DNA from: Congeria kusceri
Lineage: Eukaryota; Mollusca; Bivalvia; Myida; Dreissenidae
Length of the DNA: 64,000 bases
Assembly: GCA_027627225.1 (NCBI GenBank)
Contig: CM051036.1
Span: 40,186,926 to 40,250,925 of the forward strand
Reading direction: 5' to 3'
In this document: positions 12,201-22,579 of the stretch, in pieces
Layout of the letters: the number at the start of each line of letters is the position of its first letter
Position numbering within the stretch: the first letter of the stretch is position 1
Made by a program: the position numbers and the translations under genes
Notes under the pieces: generated by a model
Told to the model about the DNA's origin: nothing
Database searches by the model: none
Seen by the model: the letters and a program-made list of their open reading frames with translations, nothing else

Positions 12201-15200
12201 ATTACCAACAGCTGAATAACAACCTTTACTATTATAGTTGCAGGTAGTACGTATTTTCGTTTACTGTATATGTAACCTGGTTTTTTAATACATAATGAGG
12301 ATATTTACACTTTTGTCAGCACATCAGCACATGTAAAACCATTATTGGCAGATATAAATAATTGCAAACATTTTGAATTTCATACAGTCGAATTGTCAAA
12401 TACTTATGTAGAGCATTTCACGATGTGTTGTTTACAAACATGTGAACAAAATGACGAACTTACACTTTTTTTAGCCCATGTAAAATCGTTATTGAAAGTT
12501 ATAAACACTAGCAAAACTTTAAAAAATCGTACACTTGAACTGTCAAATATAGTTTTTTTCAAGAAATATTGTTTGCGCGCATATAACGAGAATAACGATC
12601 AGACTGTAAACGACCTGTCTGTAAAAAATGAACCATCCAAAAATAAACGCACTTTGCCTGGAGCACAAGAGCCAGTATACCGGACAGAAAAGCTGCCGAT
12701 GCTGAAGTTCCCCTGAATTTGGTCGTGCATTTAATTTTAGGGTCAATACCTGTCGTTGTCGTCTGCAAAAATGTGAAAGTAAAGGCAGTGTTTAAATAGA
12801 TTTATATTGGTGTCTAATAAACATATTTTATTAGAACCTCCCACCCCCCACCCCCACTAAAACAGCACAAGATAAATCATCATACCGGTCAGGTTTGATC
12901 CGTTATTTATAACATAGCATTTTTGTAAATACATGTAATAACAACGTTAAATAACAATTATAATGTACGAAAGTTAACAAACATACAATATTTGTTATCG
13001 AATACGTTATTAAAAGGTGTATTAACTTTATCAAAGTAATAGTTTTTAGAATTATACTATTTTACTTAATCAATTTCATGTGTTGTGGTTAAGTAATATG
13101 CAACATTTGTACGGTTATTGTTAGAAATACAGTACTATTCCTTCAGACGTCAAGGAGAACCCCTGAGCCAGTGCTGATGTAAGGACTGCAGCGTTGTTGG
13201 ACACAGACGCCGGAACGTTTCCATTTGGGCCAATACCGCTGACGACAAATGTGTGAATGTTGTTTTCAAAACCACTTCCTATTTTCGCTGATGGATATAC
13301 AAACAACGATCCTTTGGCATGTCTTCCCTAAAATGGTATACATGTAGCACAGTAATATTACACCAATGCATGGCTGCCTGGGTTCTTGTGTGTTGTTTTA
13401 TATTAAGGGGAATGTCAAACATGCATGATCCATAACAATGGTCCATAACAATACGATATTAAAATTAATAGTAATACGTTAGATGTTTTAGAGAATTTAT
13501 TTTATATCTGCAAGACAACAATGTATTTGATTCCTTTATTTTGTCATTACAATTTTATTTATTTTCAAATGACATTGTTCATACATATTCAATCAAAACC
13601 GTATAGCGTTCTAAATACGTACATGTATGTCTTTCGCACCTGTTGATGTTAATATTTATACTTTGTTTGACTTTAATATGCCCTAGTTAGACGACTAAAA
13701 CGTCAATAAATAAAAACTAATTTTGCTACAATCAACATAGATTGGTTCGCAATAAACATAAGTGTGAACTACATACAAATGCGTCCAGAGTAACTGTTAA
13801 ATGTTTATATTTATTTTGTAAAAAATTGTCGAATAAATGTATACAGGTTTCAAATGATTTCTGCGTGCCATCTTACATAAAGGATGTATCATCAGCAAAC
13901 ACAGATTTGTTTTATTTGATTACTTTAGCTTATGTACACTTTTTATTTCTTGGTTTGGAAAACAAGACTTTAACAACAGCTAGCGTGTCTGTTATATTTA
14001 TTTTTTGTTGTTGGTATAAATAACTATTCTCCAGAAAACAATATTGGAAAGAACAATGTACTACATGTGTGTTTCAATGCGCATCTTACTATATTGCATG
14101 TTCTATAACTTTTAAAAATATATAGAGTAGGATTACATACATTTATTGTACCCCTTTCCAACACAGCTTCAGTGGCTATGTCGTTGTTATGAAAAGTCTG
14201 GTCGTAACAATATGTGTTCACGTATATTGAGATTGTATCTGCTCTATGTGCTAATCCACGAGCAATATTGTCGTTGTCTGCGAGAATGCCAACTGTGACG
14301 TCCAGAAGAGCCACATTCATGACTGAAATCAGATTTGTTTAACTGCATTTACATTATCAAAGCAATAGCTTATATACATGTAGAGATCTACTATCACGGT
14401 TATGATAGACTCATAACTGGTTCAATATATTGCAAAGACCGTTCAAGGTGTACATTAAATCTATCAATAATATATCGATACTTTTTCTCAGATTTAAACT
14501 ATAAAATGATAAAAGCAGTGACAAGTCTTACTGGCTAAGTTCGCTTTATAGGCAACACCCTTTTCGCATGTTGCACTGGCGTTGCTGTACGCTGACAGAA
14601 GTCCACAGACATTCGTGCCATGGCTGATGAAATATGAATACAAACTAAGCTCAGAAGTTTACAGATATTGGTGCCATGGCTGATGAAATATCAATACAAG
14701 AAAGCTCAGAACTCCACATACATTTGTACCAAGACTGATACAAACGATACAATACAAACAAAACTCAGAAGCTCGCAGACATTTGTACAATGAACTATAA
14801 AATAGCAAAACTAACAAAACCCATAAGTTTGCAGGCACTTTACTGATGAAATATCAATAAAAAACAAAGCTCAGCACTACACAGTCATTGGAACCATGAC
14901 TGATGAAATTATAATACAAATACAGCTCAGAAGAGCACATGCATTGGTACCACGACTAATGAATTATCAATACAAACTATGTTCAGAGTGCACAGACATT
15001 TGTACCATGACTGATAAAAAAAAAGTTGCTATTACAAACCTACTAGCATTCCATTGCCAAAATAAAGTAAGAACAAATGAATTCATGTATTATAATTAAT
15101 ATTACATTTATAATTGATAAATTATTAATAACAATATCAATCGTAATGCAATCGTAATCGTCACGGAACTGATACAATATAATTCACTTACTCCTGAGAC

Positions 15201-18200
15201 TGAAGAAACTGTATGTAGCTGTGTAGATACCCGGGGGTAACGTTGGTATTGTTGTATATATAGTTCCAACTCAAATCGAGGTCCTTTTTAATGCAAATAT
15301 AAAATATAGCACACCACTTACGTAAGAATTTTATAAAAACGATTTTATATTCGTTCAACTGTAACTAACTATTTAAGTTGTTAAGTGTTTTTGTTTAGTA
15401 ACAAATCTAACCCATGCGAATAGAAACTGTAACATGTACGTCAACAATAAAGTATTGTTTAAATGTCTTCGAAAGTAAAACTTCATAAATGACTGTGAAC
15501 CATATCTAACGGATACAAATTTGACAAGACAAACATAGAGAAAGCTTTTCCCAACGGATACTCACAATATTGTCCTTAAGGTACGGGTGTGTTGTATCCA
15601 CGCCGACGTCTAGGACCGCCAGCGTCACTCCCTTTCCAGTCATGCCCTGGTTCCAAGCATCCTCTATGCCCATTCCGTACTTCGTACCGAAGCCACTAGG
15701 CTTGATAACACATTGTTGTGTGAAATAATTATAAAAATTAAGCTTTTCTTCATTTTCTAAAACCTATAGTAGTAAAACATTAATATACTTGAAGTCAATT
15801 AATAAAAAAAAAAAAAAAAAAAATTACTTAATTAGATTAAGACATAACAATTAAGACGTGTATTGACAAGAATTCGGGTAAGATAAAGGCTGTTTAATTA
15901 TCTTTTTGAGTATGAATAATATAATGCACATAAAAAACTGAAGCTTCGTGAATTCACATTCCCGGTATTTATACCTTTGTGTCGGTACTTGTATCCGATG
16001 TGGACAGTATTTTCCATCGCCTGACTTGCTCAACTGTTTGTATCTGTAATGTATGACAATATATGGTAATTGCGACAGTTAATTTGAATGTCATTTTCAA
16101 GACATGGGATTTTGTACGGGCTGAAGTAGTAAGCATATGAAACTATAGTTTAATCATTAAAATTACATTGTGCGCATCGGAAACAATTATTATTGGTCCA
16201 CATTATAGCTATGTAATTGTTTATATTGATTTTTGAAACACTCACGGAATTCTATATGAAGGACAATAAAGGAAATAATTGTAGAAAGCGAAAATTCAAA
16301 CTGCATTCGAAACACCCACAGACCTCTGCATATAAAATAACATTATTTTCCTAAACGGAACATTCTGACTGATATAGATGAGTGTAAACGGGTGATACTT
16401 CCCTTGTCATCAAGGTTCTTGATGGTCTGTAAGTTGTCCTCTGACAATTTTTCCGTTTCGCCTCGTTTTTGGAACACATAGATGCCTGGCACAATCTGAA
16501 AACAAAAGTAAAAGTAATTAAAACAAGTGTCATTCGATCGCCACAAATAGCGGAGGAGACCGAAATCTAAAGCACACGTTGTTTGCCAGTGTACATACAC
16601 GGTTACGTCTTAAACCATTGTAAAATGCATATTATTTTCTTTAAAAAAAAAGTTAACATCGAAATCATTCAAAATATATCAGTTTTCCTCCAAACTAGTG
16701 GAACGTTTCTTTCAATAATGAAACATACTAAAACTTTAAGTTCATAACTATATTTTAGAGCATGTGTGACGACTTATATTAAAATTCATTACCGGCTAAT
16801 CTGTCAAGAATAACGCGTTATTCCTCAAGGTAAATAGAGCCTACAATGATAGTGGTCACGTGACCAAAGGGTCTATATAAGTTAAGAAATTCCGGAATAA
16901 AGTCAATCTGTTGGCGGTCGGAACAGATTTCACATCTTTCAAAGGAACTGATGCTTTATTATCGGCTTGCCGTGCACTTCGAAAGGTTGTGAGCCCACTC
17001 ACGCGCCGAGGGAAGTATTAAGTACTACAGGTCTGAATTACTTAGCGTTACTGAACCTCTACTGAAGTTCGATACCCTAGGTAGGCTACCGAAAAAGTAT
17101 TATTATTATACAGTAAGACAGACTGTGAGTTAGATTCACTATAGTCAATAGTGTTTAAAGCACGCTACCCTCACCACCTCACACACACATTAGCGGGTGG
17201 TACCTCACACATGATCCATGATTATACATTTATTTAATGACAGATCCAGGTTTGCATGAACAAAATCTGTGTTACGTGACATGGAACAATTTTCCAATAT
17301 TACTGTAAATACGAATTATAATTTGATACAGAAATAGTTCCAATGACAGATTCATTTTTGAAAACGAATAGCCATAAAATTGGCAACATGCCATTAGAAG
17401 ATATTCAAATATTTCTATTAATATACGAATAATAATTTGATACCGAAATAGTGACAATTTTCACCCAAACTCTACGCCAAGCAACTGCATGATATTGTCA
17501 AGCATTTATACACAATGTTAACCCTAGACAATATTTGATACTGTACATGAAAACTTACGAATGGATTGCGACGTTAATTGTTAACACTGAATTTAAATAC
17601 CATGTATTGAAATGTGTATTCCTGTTTCTTTAAAACATCGGACACATGTTCAAAATCATCGTCGTTTACTTTGAGAAAAATTTATCAGTATAATCAGAAG
17701 TTTGTCCGTGTACTGTTAATAAAAGAAACACCAAAGTATGCTTTGGTAACATTTTGAATATAAATGTCACACTGTTAAAATCATTATCAGATCAGGAATT
17801 CACATACTTTTGTATAATTATATTTAAACGTGATACCAAAATAGTGTCATTGATATTCACTGAAAAGAAAATTTAAAATCAATAACTTGCACTCTGAATA
17901 CATAACTCGTACAGTAAGACATTGACGTGTCGACATTGTTATTTTAAATATTAACAAATGGCTTCTTTCCTTTATCTTACATTAAAAATTGATGTAGAAT
18001 AAAAAGCTATGGGTGCTAAATGCAAAAGAAATGCATAGATTGTTTAAAGGAACATTTCGATTAAGAAACTTAGTTAATATATGCGCTTTTATAGTAATTC
18101 CTAGTTTAAATGACTAAGTAGGAGGCAGTAGAAAAATGAGTAAAACTGAAAATACTTCTTAGCATACCATTTTCTGTTTCAAGTATTAATTAAACACAGA

Positions 18201-21167
18201 AAGTGGATGCTTAAATAGCACCATAAGAAGTAAACAACAACTTCACCGTAACCAAACCCAACGTTTATCTGTAAGTTTTGTATAGTGTCAAGTGCATTTT
18301 TATTCGTGTGTAAATATGTCTAGAGTTATGCGTCGTAGGCATCCGTCCGTCTTTGAGAGACAATGGTGTAGCTTCCGGTTCGGGTGTTCTATCGGCACAA
18401 TCGTGAATGGCCGTGCAGTCCGATTCCCGAGTGGCAGTCTCTTTTGCACTTGCTGCATTTAAATAGTGTTGCCTGCTGAGGCTGCTGTTTTTCCATCCTC
18501 CTGGCTCTCTTTGCAGCCAGGTATATCTTTCTGGCATCCTCGGCTTCAGCAAGGCGCAAAGCGGAGCGATTGTCTGCAAGGTTTTCCCATGAAATGACGC
18601 TGATGTCAGACAGCTTCAGGTCTTTGTTGCAAACGTCTTTGTAACGTAGACGTGGGCGCCCTGTCAGCCGTGTGCCCTCTGCCAGCTCTCCGTACAGTAG
18701 GTACTTTGAAATGCGGCCTGGGTCCATTCTCCTGACGTGGCCAAGCCAACGAAGGTGCCTCTGGCTGAGAATAGTAAACATGCTGTTCATGCCAGCGCGT
18801 TTCATGACCTCTGTATTGGGTATCTTGTACTGCCATTTGATATGCAGAATGCGTCGCAGGCACCTCAGGTGGACGCTGTTGAGCTTCTTCTCGTGGCTCG
18901 CATAAGGGGTCTATGCCTCGCTACTGTAGAGGAGTGTGCTGAGCACGCAGGTTTGGTAGACGCACAGCTTGGTCTTCTCAGTGAGAATTGGGTTTTGCCA
19001 GACCCTCTGGTTCAGTTTACTTAAAACTGCTGCTGCCTTGGCGATCCAGCTGTTGACCTCTGTGTCGATAGAGAGCGAACGGGTGATGATTGAACCGAGG
19101 TAGGTAAAATTCTCCACAACTTCCAGGTTGTACCCATCAATGGTGAAGGTTAGAGGGGAGTCTGTTGTCCTGGGCCATGATGTTGGTCTTCTTTAGACTG
19201 ATAGTCAACCCAAACCCCTTGCTGGCGTGGGAGAGACGACTAGCAAACTGTTGCAGGCCATCTTCCGTGTGGGACGTCAAGGCCGGGTCGTTGGCAAAGA
19301 GCATCTCACGGATGAGTACCTCTGTGACCTTAGTCTTGGCGCGGAGACAAGCGAGGTTGAACATCTTGCTGTCGCCCTGGTGTGGTATAGATTTCCCCGC
19401 TGCAGGTCTTGAAGGCGAACTGGAGGAGTATAGAGAAGAAGATGCCGAAGAGCGTCGGCGCGAGGACACAACCTTGTTTAACTCGACTGCTGACTGGGAA
19501 GGCCTCCGATGACTGTGCTGTGCATATTCTCGATGAAGGACATGATGATGGCAAGCAGTCTTGGAGGGCAGCCAATCTTCTGAAGCAGCCTGAAGAGCCC
19601 GGACCGGCTAACCAGGTCAAACGCCTTCGGCAGATCGAAAAAGGCGATGTAGAGGGGCATCTGCTGCTCTCGACACTTCTCTTGCAGCTGGCGTAGTGAG
19701 AAATCATGTCTACAGTTGACCGACCGGCTCTGAAGCCACACTGGGACTCTGGATATACACGGGAGGCTAGGGTCTCCAGTCGCGCCTGGGCGACACGGGC
19801 GAAAGCCTTGCCTACAAAACTGAGAGGAGATATTTCCGGGTAGCTGTTGCAGTCGCTGCGGTCTCCTTTGTTCTTGTACAGAGTGACGATGTTTGCGTCA
19901 CGCATGTCCTGGGCAATGTGGCCCTGTTCCCAGCCGAGGCAGATGAGTTCATGCAGAGGCTGACACAGCGCAGGTTTCACGTTCTTCAAGGCTTCTAAAG
20001 GGATGCCGTCACTCACAGGGTCATTCCCGCAAGCGAGGCAATCGATGGCTTTTCTGAGCTCTTCCAATGTAGCCTAGGTGAGGTGTCTAGCTCCTCCATA
20101 AATGGCAGGTTGGTATGGCGTCCAGTGCAGTGTCTGTGACGATATTGCGGGTTGCGTACAGCTCAAGGTAGTGCTCGATCCAGAGTTGCAGCTGCTTTCC
20201 CTGATCGGTAATAACTTCGCCCGTTTTAGACTTCAAAGGGGCTGTCTTGGCTTGTGGGGCCGGTCGCCTTCTTGATCCCTTCGTACATTTTTTGAGCATC
20301 CCAAGTGTCAGCAGCTGTCTGTATACTGCTGCAGAGGTTCAGCCAGTAAGTGTTGGCGCAGTAGTGGGCGGTCTGCTGGCGGTCCTGAGGGCTTTGAGCG
20401 TACTAGGATTTGCCGACTCCTTGTAAGCCAGGAGGGCCTTCCTCATTGCCTCAGTCACGGGCTCCATCTCCTCCCAATGGGCCTCATTTCGGCACTCTTT
20501 CGCTCCTTCTTCCGGTAGGCTGTAAACGCCGCGTTGTACACAGCGTCTCGGAGGTGGGACCACTTTGAGTCGATGGGAACCAGCTGTTGCCCCTGTAGCA
20601 GACCCCCCCCCCCTCTTCTCCACGCAGCTGGTGGACCCAAGTGAACTAAAAAGTGTCTAAAACAACTGACGCAGTTACTTGCCCTTATATGACATTCAAA
20701 ACGTCAGCGCGGTCATATGACCTGACTGTCACTTTCGCTTGATCACGTGTCAAAAGGTTGAAATGTGTTTGACAGTCAAAATTTCTCTTTCTCGGGTAAT
20801 GGGAATTTATCATTGTAGACAAAATTGAGGTATAATAACATATAATGTCTATTTTATGTAGACAGGCACCTCATAATTATAACATTAATGTTTTGTATAA
20901 AGACAGACACATGCCTCATATTGTAAATTTTAAATTACATGTATAAATTTTATATTTCAAACAAATAGCTAGAATATATTTTCAAACAATTTCCATAAAT
21001 ACCTTAGAGTGAAATATGTAGTCCTGCTTCTTTAAAACATCTGAAATGTTTTCCAAATCTCCGTCGTTGAATTTGAAGAAAAATTTGTCTGTATATTCTG
21101 TCAGAGATTTTGCGTTATATATTAATATAAAGAACAAGAACAAAAACCGGATCCATATTTTAAGCAT
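9214..21167 (-). CDS. Subtilase gene A: membrane-anchored proprotein-convertase-like S8 protein, 13 exons
   Basis: Coding exons 5'->3' on the minus strand: 21167-21003, 16495-16370, 16043-15975, 15679-15566, 15283-15192, 14623-14532, 14322-14141, 13327-13136, 12762-12653, 12194-12085, 11715-11598, 11361-11081, 9482-9214. All have AG/GT borders, all phases agree, and the total is 1920 nt (639 residues plus stop). Domains: signal peptide (about 1-21), S8 prodomain (22-120), catalytic domain with VLDVGV (Asp144), DHGTNVCG (His190) and GTSASA (Ser364), P domain (about 440-570), a Ser/Thr/Glu-rich stalk and a C-terminal membrane segment (about 615-635) with almost no tail. The family cleaves precursors in the secretory pathway. 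Oddities: Lys295 replaces the oxyanion-hole Asn, the Cys loop after it is missing, and no R-X-K/R-R site ends the prodomain (residues 98-120 have only VRRW). Exon 2's donor and exon 4's acceptor are the least certain borders. Exon 1 has two further copies upstream. Activity is doubtful. Confidence 0.85.
9830..10970. repeat. Tandem array of about 145-bp units in the last intron of subtilase gene A
   Basis: Eight units are anchored by TTATTGAGCGGAAACC-type words at about 9938, 10080, 10236, 10381, 10513, 10660, 10801 and 10946. Each carries GTGACCTTGACC, then a CCCACCCACCCCATATGCAA block, AGGTCT and AAGGTATCTATG. The spacing is 132-156 bp. The array fills most of intron 12 and stops about 110 bp from the donor of exon 12. 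It has no coding content. Confidence 0.8.
11800..12080. other. Intron 10 of subtilase gene A
   Basis: AT-rich intronic DNA between exons 11 and 10. No feature seen. The other short introns of the gene (12195-12652, 12763-13135, 13328-14140) are also plain AT-rich sequence, apart from a C-rich run near 12840-12855. Confidence 0.5.
14596..15035 (-). repeat. Eight tandem copies of a splice acceptor plus the catalytic-His exon start
   Basis: Units of about 56 bp begin (as CAGAA or a variant on the + strand) at 14596, 14652, 14707, 14766, 14822, 14872, 14928 and 14984. On the minus strand each reads a pyrimidine-rich stretch, an AG (usually ATTTCATCAG or similar), then a derivative of the exon 6 start. 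Unit 1 contains the real acceptor (exon begins 14623) and encodes HGTNVCGLLS. Others still encode HGTNICKLLS (unit 2), LGTNVCGVLS (3), HGSNDCVVLS (6), RGTNACALLS (7) and HGTNVCAL (8). The array therefore arose from coding sequence and fills most of the intron between exons 5 and 6. Confidence 0.85.
15809..15828. repeat. A-homopolymer tract
   Basis: Run of about 19 A in the intron between exons 3 and 4 of subtilase gene A. On the minus strand it is a poly-T tract more than 100 bp upstream of the exon 4 acceptor. Confidence 0.8.
16765..17209 (+). mobile_element. Solo LTR
   Basis: The element begins TGTGACGAC and ends GTACCTCACA, giving TGTGA...TCACA termini. It is flanked by the 4-bp direct repeat CATG at 16761-16764 and 17210-17213, as expected of a target-site duplication. 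Inside lie a palindromic GGTCACGTGACC (16853-16864), a TATA-like TCTATATAAG (16872-16881) and AATAAA (16896-16901), typical of an LTR promoter and polyadenylation region on the + strand. No internal retrotransposon genes adjoin it, so it looks like a solo LTR left by recombination. It lies in intron 1 of subtilase gene A, antisense to the gene. Confidence 0.75.
17214..18250. other. Intron 1 of subtilase gene A, non-coding
   Basis: AT-rich intronic sequence between the solo LTR and the GC-rich LINE. The segment ATAATTTGATAC(A/C)GAAATAGT occurs at about 17318 and 17430, a local duplication of roughly 110 bp. No coding signal. Confidence 0.45.
18260..20640 (-). pseudogene. GC-rich LINE, 5'-truncated, decayed reverse transcriptase with C-terminal zinc finger
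   Basis: Minus-strand frames give, in order: a linker between endonuclease and RT (WSHLRDAVYNAAFTAY near 20545), RT start (MEELRKAIDCLACGNDPVSD at 20067; LYKNKGDRSDCNSY; QCGFRAGRSTVDMI), block A as AFFDLPKAFDLVSR (about 19640), VKQGCVLAPTLFGIFFSILL (about 19440), the catalytic block as FANDPAL in place of FADDxAL (about 19300), FTYLGSII (about 19100), RHLRWLGHVRRMDPGR (about 18740) and a terminal CSKCKRDC...GLHGHSRLC finger, stop at 18389. The frame changes at least five times and a catalytic Asp is Asn, so it is dead. GC content is far above the flanks, including a C-run at 20602-20614. No endonuclease is seen. It sits in intron 1 of subtilase gene A on the gene's own strand. Confidence 0.85.
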
Positions 21168-21480
21168 TACTGAAACGTCAAGCTGTAAGAATCACTCTCA
21201 CTGTCATAGCGGTTTCATTATTCATAACAAGTCAGGCACTAACACTGTTCTATATTTACCATCATTTGACTTATCTTTGAATTTGATTTATTGTTAGAAG
21301 TATGGTAAAGGCTAAATAAATTTAATGATTTGTTTCTCAGGCACATTTTCCAAAAAATCAGGAGAGAGGGCGCATTTTTCTTAATTGAAGTATTTTTTTT
21401 CTTTTTTCTTTTTCTCCTACTCTTTTCTATTGGCACTATGTAATGGCTTATTGAAACAAGTAAATAAGAACAGATTAATA
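20697..21480. repeat. Copy 0 of the exon-1/promoter duplication
   Basis: From AACGTCAGCGCGGTCATATG onward this stretch is nearly identical to 23432-24212 and 25402-26182. It holds the exon 1 copy at 21003-21167 and about 300 bp of putative 5' flank. Its left edge abuts the GC-rich LINE. Confidence 0.85.
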
Positions 21481-21909
21481 CGGAATCCGGTTAGTGCCAT
21501 ATGGAATACCGATATTTGAGCGATACAATTTCGTGTCTCGCTTCGTGTGTCGCCGGATTCTCGCGTCTCGCTTTGTGTTTCGTGTATCATGGTTTGAAAA
21601 TCTGCCACGAGACTCGATTTCGGGCGATATTTGAACGATATAATATCGTGCATCGCTTCGTGTCTCGCCTGAATATCGTATATCGCTTCGTGTCTCTTAC
21701 GGCGAGGGCGAGACACGAGAATTGCGCGAGACACGAAGCGAGATTTCGTGGTATAGGATACTGCGACAGTGCGCTATCTCGTGTTACAATATCGTGCCTC
21801 GCTTCGTGTCTCGCGGGAATATCGTGTTTCGCTTCGTGCTTCGCGCAATTCTCGTGTCTCGCCCTCGCCGTAAGAGGCACGATATTCCATATGCACTAAC
21901 CGGATTCTG
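21481..21909. mobile_element. Fold-back element family I, complete copy
   Basis: The ends form an inverted repeat: the left end CGGAATCCGGTTAGTGCCAT and the right end AACCGGATTCTG mirror each other over roughly 28 bp. The inside is a run of short self-complementary words (CGTGTCTCGC, GCGAGACACGAAGC) arranged head to head, with two copies of GGCGAGGGCGAGACACGAG-type blocks in opposite orientation. The whole unit can fold into an extended imperfect hairpin. No transposase is encoded, so it would be non-autonomous. Confidence 0.75.
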
Positions 21910-22579
21910 TAGATTAAAAATATTTTTACGTTTTAATAACAACATAAGAATCACTTGTTATAAAATTATAAATATAAATTTATTAATCACAAACGGTCAT
22001 TTATGCAAGCTGAAGTAAAAAGACAATCAATTTGAATGTTCATAATTAACAAAAGTGCCTTCAAATTGATATACCATCAGCATTAAAGTACTTCTATTTA
22101 TAGAATTCAGCTTTTCGTATTTCATATTTGTATGACTGTCAAAAATAGGAATTATTTTTGCAATAAATCACCAATAATTTTTGGAAAGGAAAATCAACAC
22201 TTGTCAATGCAGCTGGCATTTTCGTTTGTTTCTATAGGACTTATATTGACACAAATTTTATTTAAAAAATATGGAATGCTATAACACAAGCAAAAGCATC
22301 TACGAAACAAAATTTTAAATCAATAAATATTCGATGTTTATAAAGGTTCCAAATCGAATATGATTTTTTTGGCAAAATTTACACAGTATTTCACAATTGT
22401 GTAAATCCGATTTATATAATTAAATCAGACAGGAAGAAATTTACTGGAAATACCGAAATTTCCACCGGGTTACTCTTCTTCAGCCATGTTAAAATGCGGA
22501 TTCTTTTAATTTTAAACCGCTGTCATTATACATCGTTATTTTAGTAATTGTTCTTATGAACGATTATGGTGTTTATTCG
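21910..22579. other. Spacer between exon-1 copies
   Basis: Single-copy AT-rich sequence found only here in the triplicated region. No gene or repeat recognised. Confidence 0.45.
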
